This document shows positions 8,566-19,164 of a stretch of 64,000 bases of DNA, piece after piece (the first letter of the stretch is position 1; each line of letters begins with the position of its first letter). Both the position numbers and the translations under genes were made by a program. The stretch covers positions 1-64,000 of the forward strand of contig NZ_VOUA01000004.1 of the NCBI RefSeq assembly GCF_024372725.1, in the 5' to 3' direction. The notes under the pieces were generated by a model. The model was not told where the DNA came from, ran no database searches, and saw only the letters and a program-made list of their open reading frames with translations. The DNA comes from Methanosarcina sp. KYL-1. GTDB taxonomy: Archaea > Halobacteriota > Methanosarcinia > Methanosarcinales > Methanosarcinaceae.

Positions 8566-9717
8566 ATGAATACAGGAAAAAATAACCTTGTCCGTACACT
8601 GGAGAGTGTGGACTTTTTAAAAATGGATCGGCGTACTTTCCTGAAAGCGGTGGGTGCAGTGGGAGCAACAGCATTCCTGGGTACCTATAAGACAGAGATC
8701 GTAAGTGCGCTTAAATTTGCAGAGACTAAGATCATCTGGCTGCACGGTGCGGAATGCACTGGCTGTTCCGAATCTGTTTTAAACGGGGGAAACCCTGACA
8801 TTGTCCAGGCGATTTCCAAGCTTAATGTTAACCTCGCTTATCATGAAACTCTGCTTGCCCAGCAGGGAATCTTCGTTGATGGCAAGCTTGCAAACACCTC
8901 CGAACTTAACTCCGAAATTCTCATTGATGAGCTTATTGAAGAAGGAAACTACATCCTGGTTGTAGAAGGCGCAATTGCAAACGGGCCTGATGGTTCCGGC
9001 CGCTACTGCGTGATCGGGAACCGGACTTTTAAGGAAATCTTCGCAAAGGCTGCAAAACATGCAAACGCCATCCTTGCAGTCGGGACCTGTGCCGCCTACG
9101 GAGGCATCAACTGCGCAGACAGTGCAGTTGCAAAGGTTACCGATTATAGGGGAGTTGCCTTCACAAAAGAAGACAGCTCAAAAGGAATGCTCCAGGAACT
9201 CAACCTTAAGAAGCCTGTAATAAACATTCCTGGCTGCCCTGCTCATCCTGACTGGATTCTCCTTACCGTCGGTGCGGTGATCCTCGGAAAGATCAGGATC
9301 CCCGACGACCTTGATGCCGTTCTGGACCTGTACGGCAGGCCCAAGGTTTTCTTCCCGACCGACCACACCGTGCACGAAAACTGCCCGCGCCGCGGCTTCT
9401 ACGACCGCGGAGAGTTCGATGAGCAGATTGGTGGGGACAAGTGCCTCTGGAAGTTAGGCTGCAAGGCTCCTTATTCTCACGCAGACTGTGCCATTCGCCG
9501 CTGGAACGGGTCAGTGAGCATGTGTACTCAGGCAGGCTCTCCCTGCATCGCCTGTGTGGAACCGGGCTTCCCTGACGCAGCAAGACCTCTCTATGTCGAA
9601 GCCGAAGACAAGGGCGTGCTCCTCGGGGCAAACATCGATACCCTTTCCAAAGTTGCGGTTGGCGCTGCTACCGTAGCAGCAGGGGTACATGCGATCAGGA
9701 GAATGAGAGGAGAGTGA
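8566..9717 (+). CDS. vhtG: Methanophenazine-reducing [NiFe] hydrogenase small subunit VhtG
   Basis: This 383-residue small subunit has a Tat motif ([20 protein letters not shown]), placing it on the outer face of the membrane. Fe-S ligands are [29 protein letters not shown], the VHENCPRRG segment, CLWKLGCKA and [14 protein letters not shown]. It ends with a hydrophobic helix (LSKVAVGAATVAAGVHAIRR) that can anchor the dimer next to the cytochrome. The start is ATG 8566, before MNTGKNNLV; a longer upstream frame has no support. It leads the complete vhtG-A-C-D operon, with 7 bp to vhtA. VhtGAC oxidises H2 and reduces methanophenazine in hydrogen-using Methanosarcina. Confidence 0.95.
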   Translation: MNTGKNNLVRTLESVDFLKMDRRTFLKAVGAVGATAFLGTYKTEIVSALKFAETKIIWLHGAECTGCSESVLNGGNPDIVQAISKLNVNLAYHETLLAQQGIFVDGKLANTSELNSEILIDELIEEGNYILVVEGAIANGPDGSGRYCVIGNRTFKEIFAKAAKHANAILAVGTCAAYGGINCADSAVAKVTDYRGVAFTKEDSSKGMLQELNLKKPVINIPGCPAHPDWILLTVGAVILGKIRIPDDLDAVLDLYGRPKVFFPTDHTVHENCPRRGFYDRGEFDEQIGGDKCLWKLGCKAPYSHADCAIRRWNGSVSMCTQAGSPCIACVEPGFPDAARPLYVEAEDKGVLLGANIDTLSKVAVGAATVAAGVHAIRRMRGE

Positions 9718-9724
9718 TTAAAAA

Positions 9725-11512
9725 ATGGTAAACGTTACAGTCGACCCCTTAACCAGGATTGAAGGCCACCTTCGCCTGTCCACTGAAGTAAACTCTGATG
9801 GTATTATTACTGATGCCCAAAGTTCCTGCCTGATGTTCAGGGGCTTTGAGCGTATCTTACAGAACCAGGACCCCAGAGACGCAGCCCTCCTCGTCCAGAG
9901 GATCTGCGGGGTCTGCCCGACCTCCCACTCCCTTGCAGCTGCAGGTGCCCTTGACCAGCTCTTCGGGGTTGCCGAAAGCGTTCCCAAGGATGCCCTTGTT
10001 GCAAGGAACATCAACCAGGCTTTAAACACAATTGCAAGCCATGCAACCCACATCTATGTCCTCTGGGGCCCTGACCTTGCAAACCCCGCCTATCGCGATG
10101 TCCTCACCCCTCTCGGGGAAACCGGAAGCGCTGTGTGGAAGGAACTCTTGGGCCGTTTTGCTCCCATCAGCTACAAGCTTGACGGCGTCCCCGTGCCCGT
10201 AGGTTCTTCCTACCTTGCAGCGATCCCTGAAAAGAAGCGCCTGCAGGAAGCCATAGCCGTAATAGGCGGCAAGATGCCCCACCAGGTCACTTCCTATCCC
10301 GGCGGCTACACTTACAAGCCCACCATTGCAGACATCGGCAAACTTTCTTCTTATTACCTGCAGGTCATGGACTTCGTTTCAAAGTACACCCTTAGGGTTT
10401 CCTTTGAAGACTGGATTGAAAACACCTATAAGGCAAGTTCCCCCCAGAAGGCCGTTTCTTTCGTGCTTGAACACCTGCAGGGCCTTGTTGACAAAACCGC
10501 AGGTTCCAACAACTTCACCCGGGAAGTCGGCTGGGGAGATGCTGAGTTCTATGCTGCCTTCGGGTCCGAACTTGTTGGAGAAACCCTCCTCGGGCTTCCT
10601 GCCAGCCTGAAGCATGACAGGAACGGCGGGTACAGCGACCCCTCAAAGATTGCTTTCCTTGCATACGGCGCTTTCTACAAGCCTGAAAATGGGGACGGGT
10701 ATGACCCTAACAGCCCTGCAGGCGACCGCTTCCAGACATCCGGCATTGTGACCGGAAACCTTGAATACCAGAACTTTGACGCAAGCAAGATCACCGAAAG
10801 TGTTGCCCACTCCTTCTTCGAAGACAGTGGAGACCTCCACCCATCAAAAGGTGAGACCTTCCCGGTTACAAGCCCTGAAGAGATCAGCTATGAAGGTGGA
10901 TCCGACAGCCGTTACTCCTGGTCAAAGGCCCCGAGGTACGGCGGTGTCCCCTGTGAAGTCGGTCCCCTTGCCCGCCTGCTCGCAATGAAAGAGCCGCTGG
11001 TTACCGGGCTTGCCCTTGCCTTTGCGGAGAACGGCTACTCTGCGGCCAACACCTACACAAGGATGATGGCCCGGATTCAGGAAACCGCAATTATTGCAAA
11101 CGAGCTCCTTAAATGGGTAACCGTTGACTACGACCCTAACGGCAAGATTGCCGTGCACACTGACCTTTCCATGGCAAAGGATTCGCAGGGCATGGGCCTC
11201 TGGGAAGCCCCCCGCGGTGCCCTCGGGCACTGGGTCTCCACAGACAGCAACTCTAAGGTCATAAGCTACCAGCCCGTGGTCCCGAGTACATGGAACCTCT
11301 CTCCGAGAGACAGTGCAGGCGTCCCGGGCCCACTGGAGCAGGCCCTTATCGGGTCAAAGATCAGTGCGGCGGAAAACGCTCTCGGTGTCGATTACGCTAA
11401 CCCTGTAAACATCCTTCATATCGGTAGGTCCTATGACCCCTGTTCAGCATGTGCTGTCCATACCATTGACCTTACCGGGAAAAACACTCCCCGTACTTTA
11501 AGAATAGTATAA
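9725..11512 (+). CDS. vhtA: Methanophenazine-reducing [NiFe] hydrogenase large subunit VhtA
   Basis: This 595-residue catalytic subunit has [10 protein letters not shown] near the N-terminus and DPCSACAVH near the C-terminus, followed by a 16-residue cleavable tail. The same operon encodes its protease (VhtD). The protein is almost the same as VhoA; the main differences lie in the first 60 residues, in a patch around residues 365-425 and in the last 70. Several hundred bases of DNA are identical to vhoA, far beyond what protein constraint would require. vhtC starts 14 bp downstream behind AAGGAGATGA. Confidence 0.96.
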   Translation: MVNVTVDPLTRIEGHLRLSTEVNSDGIITDAQSSCLMFRGFERILQNQDPRDAALLVQRICGVCPTSHSLAAAGALDQLFGVAESVPKDALVARNINQALNTIASHATHIYVLWGPDLANPAYRDVLTPLGETGSAVWKELLGRFAPISYKLDGVPVPVGSSYLAAIPEKKRLQEAIAVIGGKMPHQVTSYPGGYTYKPTIADIGKLSSYYLQVMDFVSKYTLRVSFEDWIENTYKASSPQKAVSFVLEHLQGLVDKTAGSNNFTREVGWGDAEFYAAFGSELVGETLLGLPASLKHDRNGGYSDPSKIAFLAYGAFYKPENGDGYDPNSPAGDRFQTSGIVTGNLEYQNFDASKITESVAHSFFEDSGDLHPSKGETFPVTSPEEISYEGGSDSRYSWSKAPRYGGVPCEVGPLARLLAMKEPLVTGLALAFAENGYSAANTYTRMMARIQETAIIANELLKWVTVDYDPNGKIAVHTDLSMAKDSQGMGLWEAPRGALGHWVSTDSNSKVISYQPVVPSTWNLSPRDSAGVPGPLEQALIGSKISAAENALGVDYANPVNILHIGRSYDPCSACAVHTIDLTGKNTPRTLRIV

Positions 11513-11526
11513 GGAGATGACCCATA

Positions 11527-12339
11527 ATGAAAGCCAAGAACAACCCGATGGTTGTTGAGCGCTATACGGTACTTGACAGGACGGCTCATACCTTCCATGC
11601 CGTTGCAATGCTGGTGCTCATCATTACCGGGTTAAAGATCTACGCGGGCTGGGACTTTATGACATTCCATAATGCCCGTGCCCTTCACATGATCATGGTT
11701 CCAGTTCTGCTTGCAGTAAACTGGATCCTTATTCCCTACAACATCTTCTCTGCAATTGAGGGTGGAGTTCAGGAAAAGCTGGCACACTTTATGGACCACT
11801 ATGTCTTCGGTCCCGAAGATGTAACCCGCCTGAAGGCAATACTTCTTAATTTCTTCGGAAAGGGAGAGTACCCCGCATTTACCATCTATGATGAAGTTTC
11901 GGGCCACTACCAGACCAAACTTCACCCGGTAATGAAGATCCTGGTCGTGCTGGAAGGTACCGCTATCTTCGTTATTGCGGTCTCAGGTATTGTCATCTAC
12001 AGGCTTGACTGGATGCTCTTCGGGCTTCCGGTTGGTTCCTGGATCCTTTCCGCAGGAGACCTGGTCGCACCTGCCTTTGCGATGACTTCCCTGCAGTTCT
12101 ACAGGGCCCTCCACCTGCTCATGACCTACTGGTTTGTTTTCGAACTGGTAGTCCACGTGTTTATCCTGGAGCTTGACCCTCATATCTGGAAGTACTACTG
12201 GGCTATATTCTGGTCCGGAAAAGAGGACCTTTCAGACCCTCACTATGTGAAAATTGTCAAACACACTCCCAAACACCTTCCGGACGGGGAGCTCTGGCAC
12301 GATTCATCTGAAAGGGTTGTTGATGTCTCAAAGGAATAG
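11527..12339 (+). CDS. vhtC: Hydrogenase cytochrome b subunit VhtC
   Basis: This 270-residue integral membrane di-haem cytochrome b passes electrons from VhtGA to methanophenazine. Four hydrophobic segments are visible, roughly residues 20-40, 56-75, 140-165 and 195-220. Histidines in or near helix ends are candidates for haem ligands ([38 protein letters not shown]). The N-terminus [17 protein letters not shown] and the C-terminal [14 protein letters not shown] are shared with VhxC. A 160-bp gap separates it from vhtD. Confidence 0.93.
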   Translation: MKAKNNPMVVERYTVLDRTAHTFHAVAMLVLIITGLKIYAGWDFMTFHNARALHMIMVPVLLAVNWILIPYNIFSAIEGGVQEKLAHFMDHYVFGPEDVTRLKAILLNFFGKGEYPAFTIYDEVSGHYQTKLHPVMKILVVLEGTAIFVIAVSGIVIYRLDWMLFGLPVGSWILSAGDLVAPAFAMTSLQFYRALHLLMTYWFVFELVVHVFILELDPHIWKYYWAIFWSGKEDLSDPHYVKIVKHTPKHLPDGELWHDSSERVVDVSKE

Positions 12340-12499
12340 AAAGCTGCAGAATGAAAAAATTCAGAATAAAAAACTGCAAAGGAATAAACATAGGAAAAAT
12401 GCATAGAAAATGGAATTAATACAGGCATATCCCTCTCGAAATAAATTCTGTAAACTCTGTGTTGAAAAATCCTGTAAAGTCCTGTGTTGACGTGAGAAT

Positions 12500-12985
12500 A
12501 TGCCTGTATTACATGCTCCGGTCCGTATCCTGGGATGCGGAAGCCCCCTTATGGGAGACGACGGTGTCGGCCTGAAGGTTGTTGAGGCCCTCAAAAAAAC
12601 GGAACTTGAAGGGCTCGAAGGCCTTGAGATCATAGACGCCGGCGTATGCGGACTGGACCTTCTGAACCTGCTTGACGGTGCCAGGAAAGTCATCATAGTG
12701 GATGCAATCCTGACAGGCAGCCTCACAGGTTCAATTCACCGCTTCAACGGCAGGGACCTTATAGAAAGTGACTCTCCCTCCGTGCTCGTCTCGGTGCACG
12801 ACCTGAGCATTTCCGATGTGTTGAGGATCGGGGAACAGGTGCAGGACCTTCCGGAAATCGTGGTATTCGGCATAGAAATCGGAAAGCCTGCCACGGAGAT
12901 CTCCCGGGAATTGAGCCCCAAAGTCCTTGCGTCTGTGGATGAGGCAGTGGAATGTATCAGGGAAGAAGTCTCTGACCTGTTCTGA
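12500..12985 (+). CDS. vhtD: Hydrogenase maturation protease VhtD (HycI/HyaD/HoxM family)
   Basis: This 161-residue endopeptidase removes the C-terminal tail of the large subunit after nickel insertion. The family motif GCGSPLMGDDGVG is near the N-terminus; the first Asp/Glu-type nickel ligand lies in GDDG, and EIIDAGVCGLDLL and VSVHDLS supply the second acidic and the His ligand regions. It is the only such protease in the window and probably serves VhtA, VhoA and VhxA. The ATG at 12500 follows GTGAGAAT. Confidence 0.9.
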   Translation: MPVLHAPVRILGCGSPLMGDDGVGLKVVEALKKTELEGLEGLEIIDAGVCGLDLLNLLDGARKVIIVDAILTGSLTGSIHRFNGRDLIESDSPSVLVSVHDLSISDVLRIGEQVQDLPEIVVFGIEIGKPATEISRELSPKVLASVDEAVECIREEVSDLF

Positions 12986-13055
12986 AATTTTCTGTATATT
13001 CTTATTCCCTGTTCTCCTGATTTCCTGTTCTCCTCCTATTCCTCGACCCTTTTCT

Positions 13056-13180
13056 TATTCTTGTTCTCTGCTATTTCCTGCCCTTTCCTTATTCCTGTTC
13101 TCTCTATTTCCTGCCCTTTCCTTATTCCTGTTCTCTCTATTTCCTGGCTCTTTTTCTATTCCTGTTCTCTGCCTATTATT
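13056..13180. repeat. Pyrimidine-rich tandem repeat, 33-34 bp unit, after vhtD
   Basis: TATTCCTGTTCTCT-type units begin at 13056, 13090, 13123 and 13157, the last partial, on a strand almost free of purines. Shorter related fragments start at about 13018. No gene is seen in the interval 12986-13436. A T/C-rich transcript 3' end is compatible with termination of vhtGACD here. Confidence 0.8.
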
Positions 13181-13436
13181 TTTTAGTGAAGTGGCTCTTG
13201 AAGTCCGGTTTAACTTCTCCTGTAAGGCAAAAAGGCTCGGAAAGCGAATGTATATTTAATCTTTCCGCAATTAAGATCAGGTGTATGCGAAAATGCCCCG
13301 GGTGAAGAGATAAAAACAAACAGCTCTTTGCGTTTATGTAGGTGTTTTATCTTTTCGGATAACTTTTTTATTGATTGGATTTGTGTTTATTAATACCTAT
13401 TATAGAAAATTTTTCTATTCCTTGTGGTGGTGTCGA

Positions 13437-14651
13437 ATGGGCGAAGATGGCTACCTTGACCGATTAAAACACCTAGATTTCATGAAAATGAATCGCCGGG
13501 CCTTCCTTAAAGCCGTGGGCGCCCTGGGAGCGTCTTTGTTTTTGCAAACCTACCGGAGTGAAATCGTAAGAGCCCTGGAGTTTTCTGAGACCCGGATCGT
13601 CTGGGTCCATGGAGGAGAATGTACCGGATGTTCCGAGTCCCTGTTAAACGGGGGCGAACCTGACCTGCTTCAGGCCCTCAAGCGCCTGAACATGCGGCTT
13701 GCTTACCATGAAGTCCTCCTCGGCCCTCAGGGGATTTACGTGGACGGAAAAATGGCAAATACTTCCGAACTCAATTCCGAGATTCTTTTTGAGGAAGTTA
13801 TTGAGGAAAAAGGTTACATCCTGGTTGCAGAAGGTGCGATTCCCAATGGGCCCAGGGGCACCGGAAAGTACTGCATCCTCGGCGGGAAGACTTACAAGGA
13901 TATTTTCCGGCGGGCTGCGGAAAATGCCGCTTTCATTGTGGCTGTGGGACAGTGTGCAACCAACGGGGGAGTGAATTCTGCAGACAGCGAGATCCGGGAC
14001 CTTATGGACTTCCGGGGAGTTGCCTTTACCATGGAGGACAGGGAAAAAGGGATACTCCGGGAATACGGGCTTGAGAAGCCGGTCATCAATATCAACGGCT
14101 GCCCTCCCCATGCCGACTGGATGCTCCTTACTCTGGCTGCAGTTGTGCTCGGAAAGATCAAAGTCCCCGACGACCTTCCCTACGTTCTTGACGAATTGCT
14201 GCGTCCGAAAGTCTTTTTCCCGCCGGACCACGTCATCCACGACAACTGCCCGAGAAGAGGCTACTATGATAAAGGAGAGTTTGACACCGTGGTCAGCGGC
14301 CCAAAGTGCCTCTGGAAATTAGGGTGCAAGGCTCCTTACACCCATGCTGACTGTGCTATCCGCCGCTGGAACGGTTACCACAGCCTCTGCCCGCAGTCAG
14401 GGTCCCCCTGCATAGCCTGTGTCTCTCCGGGTTTCCCTGACAGTTCTCGTCCCTTCTTCCAGGAGATTGAAGATGTGGGAATTGTAGGGACAAATATCGA
14501 TACCGTTGCAAAGGTTGCTATCGGAGGTGCCCTGCTTGCGGCAGGTGCCCACGCTGTCCGGAGAATTGCCGTGAAAGATAAGCCTGAAAGAAAGGAAGAG
14601 AAAGAAGAAAAAGGTAAAGAATCAGCAGAAAAGGGCGGGGAGGATGAGTAA
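13437..14651 (+). CDS. vhxG: [NiFe] hydrogenase small subunit VhxG
   Basis: This is the third small-subunit paralogue, 404 residues from ATG 13437 (after GTGGTGGTGTCGA). The Tat motif is MNRRAFLKAVGALGASLFL. Cluster cysteines are kept ([44 protein letters not shown]), but the second motif reads VGQCATNGG instead of VGTCAAYGG in the other two copies. A C-terminal hydrophobic helix (VAKVAIGGALLAAGAHAVRR) is followed by a long charged Lys/Glu tail. It directly abuts vhxA (stop then ATG with no gap). In M. barkeri the vhx operon has been reported as not measurably expressed; nothing in the sequence here looks inactivated. Confidence 0.93.
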   Translation: MGEDGYLDRLKHLDFMKMNRRAFLKAVGALGASLFLQTYRSEIVRALEFSETRIVWVHGGECTGCSESLLNGGEPDLLQALKRLNMRLAYHEVLLGPQGIYVDGKMANTSELNSEILFEEVIEEKGYILVAEGAIPNGPRGTGKYCILGGKTYKDIFRRAAENAAFIVAVGQCATNGGVNSADSEIRDLMDFRGVAFTMEDREKGILREYGLEKPVININGCPPHADWMLLTLAAVVLGKIKVPDDLPYVLDELLRPKVFFPPDHVIHDNCPRRGYYDKGEFDTVVSGPKCLWKLGCKAPYTHADCAIRRWNGYHSLCPQSGSPCIACVSPGFPDSSRPFFQEIEDVGIVGTNIDTVAKVAIGGALLAAGAHAVRRIAVKDKPERKEEKEEKGKESAEKGGEDE

Positions 14652-16439
14652 ATGGTTGAGGTTACGGTTGATCAGCTTACCAGGATTGAAGGGCATTACA
14701 GGATTACCACCCAGGTCAATGAGGAGGGTGTGGTTACCGAAGCCCAGAGCATGGGGCTTATGCTCAGGGGTTTTGAGCGCTTCCTCCAGAAACAGGACCC
14801 CAGGGATGCCGCTCTTCTCACCCAGCGGATCTGCGGGGTCTGCCCGACTTCCCACTCCCTTGCGGCCGCAAATGCCCTTGACCAGCTCTTCGGGGTTGAA
14901 GATGCGGTCCCTAAAAATGCCCTTGTCATGCGCAATATCCACCAGGCCCTTAACCTGATTGCAAGCCATGCCACCCATGTCTATGTTCTCTGGGGGACAG
15001 ACCTTGCAAACCCCGCCTACAGGGACCTTCTCGGCAATTATGGGGATACGGGAAAAGCTGTCTGGGACGAACTGCTCGGGAGGTTTGCCCCTATCAGTTA
15101 CAGGCTGGACGGCGTTGACATCCCTGTCGGCCGCGGGTATGCGGCGGCAATTGCGGAGAAGCGGCGGTTGCATGAGGCAATCTCCCTTTTTGCGGCAAAG
15201 ATGCCCCATTCCGTGCTGTCCCATGTGGGAGGCGTAACCTACGGGCCTACTGCCGCAGATATAGGGCAGCTTGCTTCTTATTACTGGAAAGTTATGGATT
15301 TTGTCGAGCACTTCACCCTTGGGGTTCCTCCGGAGACCTGGGTTGAAAACACCCGGTTTGCCTCTTCCCCGCAAAAAGCCGTGGGTTTCGTGGTTGACCG
15401 GCTGCAGGAGCTCGTTGATGCATCCCTTGTTTCTAATGATTTCTCCTATGCTGCGGGCTGGGGAGATGTGCCCCTGTATACGGCATTTGGCTCCGAACTC
15501 ATAGGCGAGGAAGTCCTGGGGCTTCCGGCAAGCATGAGGCTGGACAGGATCGGAGGCTACAGCGACCCCTCAAAGATCGGTTTCCTTACTTACGGGGTCT
15601 TCTTCAAGCCCGAGCTCGGAGACGGCTATGACCCGACAAGCCCTCCTGAATCCAGGGTCATTCCTTCCGGGTTCCTGAACGGTAATCTCAAACTGAGCAG
15701 GTTCGACCACAGCAAAATCACCGAAAGCATTGCCCATTCCTTCTACGTGGACTCCGAGTCAGACAGGACCCCTCTTGAAGGGACCACCCAGCCGGAACCC
15801 GAGCCGGATGAGATCGATTACAGCCGGGGAATTGAAAGCCGGTATTCCTGGGTAAAGGCTCCGCATTATGGCGGGATTCCATGTGAGGTAGGGCCCCTTT
15901 CCCGCATGCTTGTTATGAAAGACCCCCTCATCATGGGCCTTATGGACCTTTTCCGGGAAAAAGGCTACCCTGCTCCCAACACCTTCCTCCGCATGCTTGC
16001 CCGGATGCAGGAAATCCTGGTGGTGGCAGCGGAACTCCTCAAATGGCTGACCGTAGACCTTGACCCAAGCGGAAAGTTTGCAGTCCCTACCGACCTTTCC
16101 ATGGCAAAGGACTCGCAGGGCATGGGGCTCTGGGAGGCTCCCAGAGGGGCTCTGGGGCACTGGGTCGCAACGGATTCTGATTCCAAAGTCACGCTCTACC
16201 AGGCGGTAGTCCCAAGCACCTGGAACCTGGCTCCGAGAAACACGGCAGGAGTCCCCGGCCCGGTAGAACAGGCCCTTACAGGGATAAAGATCTCGGCTGC
16301 AGGAAATGCGCTTGGGGTGGATTATACGAACCCTCTCGGAATCTTCCACACGGCCCGTTCCTATGATCCCTGCCTGGCCTGTGCCATCCATACCATCGAC
16401 CTGACCGGGAAGCGGAAAGAGCAGGTCAGGGTGATCTGA
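14652..16439 (+). CDS. vhxA: [NiFe] hydrogenase large subunit VhxA
   Basis: This 595-residue large subunit has both active-site motifs ([10 protein letters not shown] and DPCLACAIH) and a cleavable tail ([15 protein letters not shown]), so it should be able to bind NiFe(CN)2CO. It is clearly more diverged from vhoA and vhtA than these are from each other and shows no long blocks of identical DNA. It has no dedicated protease gene; vhtD upstream may serve it. vhxC follows after 14 bp. Confidence 0.94.
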   Translation: MVEVTVDQLTRIEGHYRITTQVNEEGVVTEAQSMGLMLRGFERFLQKQDPRDAALLTQRICGVCPTSHSLAAANALDQLFGVEDAVPKNALVMRNIHQALNLIASHATHVYVLWGTDLANPAYRDLLGNYGDTGKAVWDELLGRFAPISYRLDGVDIPVGRGYAAAIAEKRRLHEAISLFAAKMPHSVLSHVGGVTYGPTAADIGQLASYYWKVMDFVEHFTLGVPPETWVENTRFASSPQKAVGFVVDRLQELVDASLVSNDFSYAAGWGDVPLYTAFGSELIGEEVLGLPASMRLDRIGGYSDPSKIGFLTYGVFFKPELGDGYDPTSPPESRVIPSGFLNGNLKLSRFDHSKITESIAHSFYVDSESDRTPLEGTTQPEPEPDEIDYSRGIESRYSWVKAPHYGGIPCEVGPLSRMLVMKDPLIMGLMDLFREKGYPAPNTFLRMLARMQEILVVAAELLKWLTVDLDPSGKFAVPTDLSMAKDSQGMGLWEAPRGALGHWVATDSDSKVTLYQAVVPSTWNLAPRNTAGVPGPVEQALTGIKISAAGNALGVDYTNPLGIFHTARSYDPCLACAIHTIDLTGKRKEQVRVI

Positions 16440-16453
16440 CGGGGGGTTTTGGT

Positions 16454-17230
16454 ATGGCGGGGAGAAAAGGGCAGGAAGCTTCCGGAAAGCCGGGGGAAAG
16501 CATGGTCGTCGAACGCTATACCCTCCTTGAGAGGATTACGCACCTGATCCACCTGCTTTCCATGTTGACCCTGGTTATCACGGGGCTTAAGATCTATCTG
16601 GGCTGGGACTTCATGGCCTTCGATAAGGCCCGGACCCTGCATATGATTGCGGTCCCATTTTTCCTGGCTGCAAACTGGATCCTGGTCCCCTATAACGTTT
16701 TTTCCTGTGGGGAAGAGGCCTGCGACATAAAGTTCCGGCTCAGGCATTTTATTGATAGCTACATTTTCGGGCCCGAGGATGCAAAACGCCTCAAAGCAAT
16801 CGTTCTCAATTTCTTCGGCAAGGGCGATTATCCGGCTTTCACGATATATGATGTCCGGGAAGGGCATTATGTAACAAAGCTTCATCCCCTGCTCAAGCTC
16901 CTGATCATTCTCGAAAGCACGGCAATTTTCCTGATTGCAGTAACGGGAATAGTGCTCTACAGCCCTAACTGGTCCCTCTTCGGCCTTCCTGTTGCGCAGT
17001 GGATACTTGCCGTTTTCGGGGTCTTTGCCCCTTACTTTGATGTGCAGCCCCTGGGCCTGGTCCGGGTCGGGCACCTTGCCGCTACCTACTGGTTCCTGTT
17101 TGAACTCACGCTCCACGTAGGTATCCTTGAACTTGACCCTAAAGTCTGGAAGTATCACAAGGCAATCTTCTGGTCCGGAAAAGAAGACCTTTCGGACAGG
17201 AACTTTGTCGAGGTTATCGGGAAAAAATAA
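16454..17230 (+). CDS. vhxC: Hydrogenase cytochrome b subunit VhxC
   Basis: This 258-residue membrane cytochrome b is homologous to VhtC along its length ([58 protein letters not shown]). Four hydrophobic segments and conserved histidines support the same fold. The N-terminus is about nine residues longer than in VhtC before the shared MVVERYT; an internal ATG at 16502 would remove this extension, but the upstream ATG has a G-rich ribosome-binding region. It is the last gene of vhxGAC. Confidence 0.92.
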   Translation: MAGRKGQEASGKPGESMVVERYTLLERITHLIHLLSMLTLVITGLKIYLGWDFMAFDKARTLHMIAVPFFLAANWILVPYNVFSCGEEACDIKFRLRHFIDSYIFGPEDAKRLKAIVLNFFGKGDYPAFTIYDVREGHYVTKLHPLLKLLIILESTAIFLIAVTGIVLYSPNWSLFGLPVAQWILAVFGVFAPYFDVQPLGLVRVGHLAATYWFLFELTLHVGILELDPKVWKYHKAIFWSGKEDLSDRNFVEVIGKK

Positions 17231-17269
17231 GGGGTTAAGCCGTTTTTCGCTCCAGAGTACTGTCCGTGA

Positions 17270-17394
17270 GTTATTGGGTAATTCCGGTAAAACTGGCGCA
17301 TCTACTTTGTTATTGAGTAATTCAGGTAAAACTGGCACATCTACCTTGTTATTGAATAATTCCGGTAAAACCGGCACATCTACCTTCTTTGCCT
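17270..17394. repeat. Tandem repeat, 39 bp unit, three copies, after vhxC
   Basis: ATTCCGGTAAAACTGGC-type units begin at 17281, 17320 and 17359, joined by TCTACTTTGTTATTGAGTA. The unit is a multiple of three, so frames stay open through it. No coding support is seen. The rest of 17231-17557 is AT-rich, with TATTTATATC near 17526 as a likely TATA box for the next gene. Confidence 0.85.
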
Positions 17395-17557
17395 AAATTT
17401 GAAAACGATCGTTCTGTTTGCAGTTTTCAGTAACTGATCCCCACGACCGGATTTTTAGCGAAGTACTGAATTTAGCAATAATAGCACAATTAAGTCTCAA
17501 CCATAAGATATTTCGTAATAAAGAGTATTTATATCTGCTAAACGGGGAGGTGTTTAT

Positions 17558-18397
17558 GTGAATAAAAAAGTTATTCACAATATTGTTGTGTTTATTGTTG
17601 TTGTTATTCTCAGTGGGTGGATAGGTGTTCTTGTAGACTCTGTCCTTACCGAGCAGCCAAAAGGTGATTCTCTTGGTATGGGGATATGGTTAGTATTGCC
17701 TATGCTGACTGCAATTGCAATCACTATATTTTCAAAGGGCAATTGGAATGATATTGGTTTCAAGCCGAATTTCAAAGGAAACATAAAATGGTACTTGATT
17801 GCTGTTTTGATTTTTCCTGTTGTAACAGCAATCGTCCTGATAATCGGGGCTACAACAAAATGGATTGACTTATCAGCATTCGACCTCAGGCCTTTTATTT
17901 TGCTGTTTTCCAGTACTCTGTTATTTACTTTTATTAAAAATATTTTTGATGGGACTCCTTTTTATGGTTATCTAACTTCACAACTCTCAAAATTAAATAC
18001 TAATGACTGGAAGATATATCTCATTGTTGGCAGTCTTTGGGGAATCTGGCATGCTCCGTATTTTCTGGTCTTTTTACCTGATACAGTTATTCTGGCAGTG
18101 CTTCCTGTCAGCCGAGCTATATTTTCCATTGTTTTTATTATAACAATTATATGTTGGTCGGTGATGTATGTTGAGCTTTTCAGGGTAACAAAATCAATTT
18201 GGCCGTGTGTTGTATTACATACGGTAGAGGATTTACTAATAAATCCTTTAGTTATATCAGGTTTTATCAGCATTGCAGCAGGAAAAGAAATTCTTATTTC
18301 ACCAATCATTGGAATTATTACTTCAATTCTTTACTTATTAATCGGATTAGGAATAAGAACTTATAGAAGACAGGCAAACCAAATGACCATTAATTAA
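17558..18397 (+). CDS. CPBP-family (CAAX protease-like) membrane protein, degenerate catalytic motif
   Basis: This 279-residue protein has about eight hydrophobic segments. Two segments resemble the CPBP/CAAX intramembrane protease family: FDGTPFYGYLTSQL occupies the place of the usual EExxxRGYL motif, and GSLWGIWHAPYF matches the second (histidine) motif; VVLHTVEDLL resembles the third. The catalytic Glu-Glu and Arg of motif one are missing (Asp-Gly and Tyr), so proteolysis is doubtful. It starts with GTG behind GGGGAGGTG, since the overlapping ATG runs straight into TGA. It is more AT-rich than its neighbours, which may mean transfer or relaxed constraint. Confidence 0.65.
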   Translation: MNKKVIHNIVVFIVVVILSGWIGVLVDSVLTEQPKGDSLGMGIWLVLPMLTAIAITIFSKGNWNDIGFKPNFKGNIKWYLIAVLIFPVVTAIVLIIGATTKWIDLSAFDLRPFILLFSSTLLFTFIKNIFDGTPFYGYLTSQLSKLNTNDWKIYLIVGSLWGIWHAPYFLVFLPDTVILAVLPVSRAIFSIVFIITIICWSVMYVELFRVTKSIWPCVVLHTVEDLLINPLVISGFISIAAGKEILISPIIGIITSILYLLIGLGIRTYRRQANQMTIN

Positions 18398-18704
18398 CGG
18401 AGAATAATATTAGGACTTACTCACTTGAAGCACAAAATCAAATCCTATCGGCGTTGTGGTCAAATTCACTATTTATACATAAAGGTTTAATGCTATTGAT
18501 TTTCAGTTCAACCACGTAAAACCATTTCATACGCCATTTTCACCTATTGCAATTAAGGTAATGAGCGTGAGTTATTGAAATCCCTAAGCATAAGAACCTC
18601 TGTCCATATTCCCCAAATACGGGAGATGTACTCGCTTTTTCTGAATTGACCAATAGATCACAGACACGTCCCGCTCCGGAAATTCCGAAAATTCAGGCAA
18701 AAAT

Positions 18705-18763
18705 ATTACTTCTATATTATTAAAATTACTTCTATATTATTAAATTATTACTTCTATATTATT
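18705..18763. repeat. Short AT-rich direct repeat, three copies
   Basis: ATTACTTCTATATTAT occurs at 18705, 18725 and 18747, spaced 20 and 22 bp, in a gene-free stretch (18398-18847) that otherwise shows nothing recognisable. It lies just upstream of the small gene proposed at 18848. Confidence 0.7.
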
Positions 18764-18807
18764 TTTTCCGGTATAACTATTTGTAAATGTATGAAAATTT
18801 CCAAACG

Positions 18808-18815
18808 GTTATATA
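18808..18815 (+). promoter_or_regulatory. TATA box for the small ORF at 18848
   Basis: GTTATATACG near 18807-18816 is a good TATA box. A start point about 25 bases on would fall about 10 bases before the ATG, leaving essentially no leader, which fits the lack of a ribosome-binding site there. Confidence 0.35.
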
Positions 18816-18847
18816 CGTTCTCCACATATATATATATGGGTATATAG

Positions 18848-18985
18848 ATGCATGAACTGGCGGGCGCTCGCTCAAAAGTCGGCCAGATCATCCTCAACCT
18901 GTTGATTCTTTTTTTGCTGGTGGTGCTCGGGTTAGTAGTGGTTGAGGTTGTTCTCAAATGTTTGGTGGTTCATGGCCCTTTCTGA
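18848..18985 (+). CDS. Possible 45-residue single-span membrane protein
   Basis: An ORF of 45 codons encodes a short charged N-terminus (MHELAGARSKVGQ), one long hydrophobic helix of about 25 residues rich in Leu and Val, and a short tail. It is GC-rich like the real genes and unlike the surrounding AT-rich DNA. No Shine-Dalgarno sequence precedes the ATG, but a TATA box is placed about right for a leaderless message. The 180 bp after it are a T-rich tract and an A/G-rich tract without a gene. No family is recognised. Confidence 0.45.
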   Translation: MHELAGARSKVGQIILNLLILFLLVVLGLVVVEVVLKCLVVHGPF

Positions 18986-19164
18986 AAAAGGGCAGCTTTT
19001 TTTCTTTTTTTCTTTCTTTTTGTCCCATTCTTTCTTTTTTAAATTTAATCTTTATTGAGTAAAAGAAGAATGAGACTAAGAAAAGAAATGACTATCGAGA
19101 AAAAGAACGAGAAAAAGAACGAGAAAAAGAAGAAACGAATAAAGGAACGAATAAACCCTGGAAA

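Noticed and set aside
16361-17377. 338-codon minus-strand ORF over vhxC
   Set aside because: Antisense to vhxC and extended through the 39-bp repeat, which keeps the frame open by its length.
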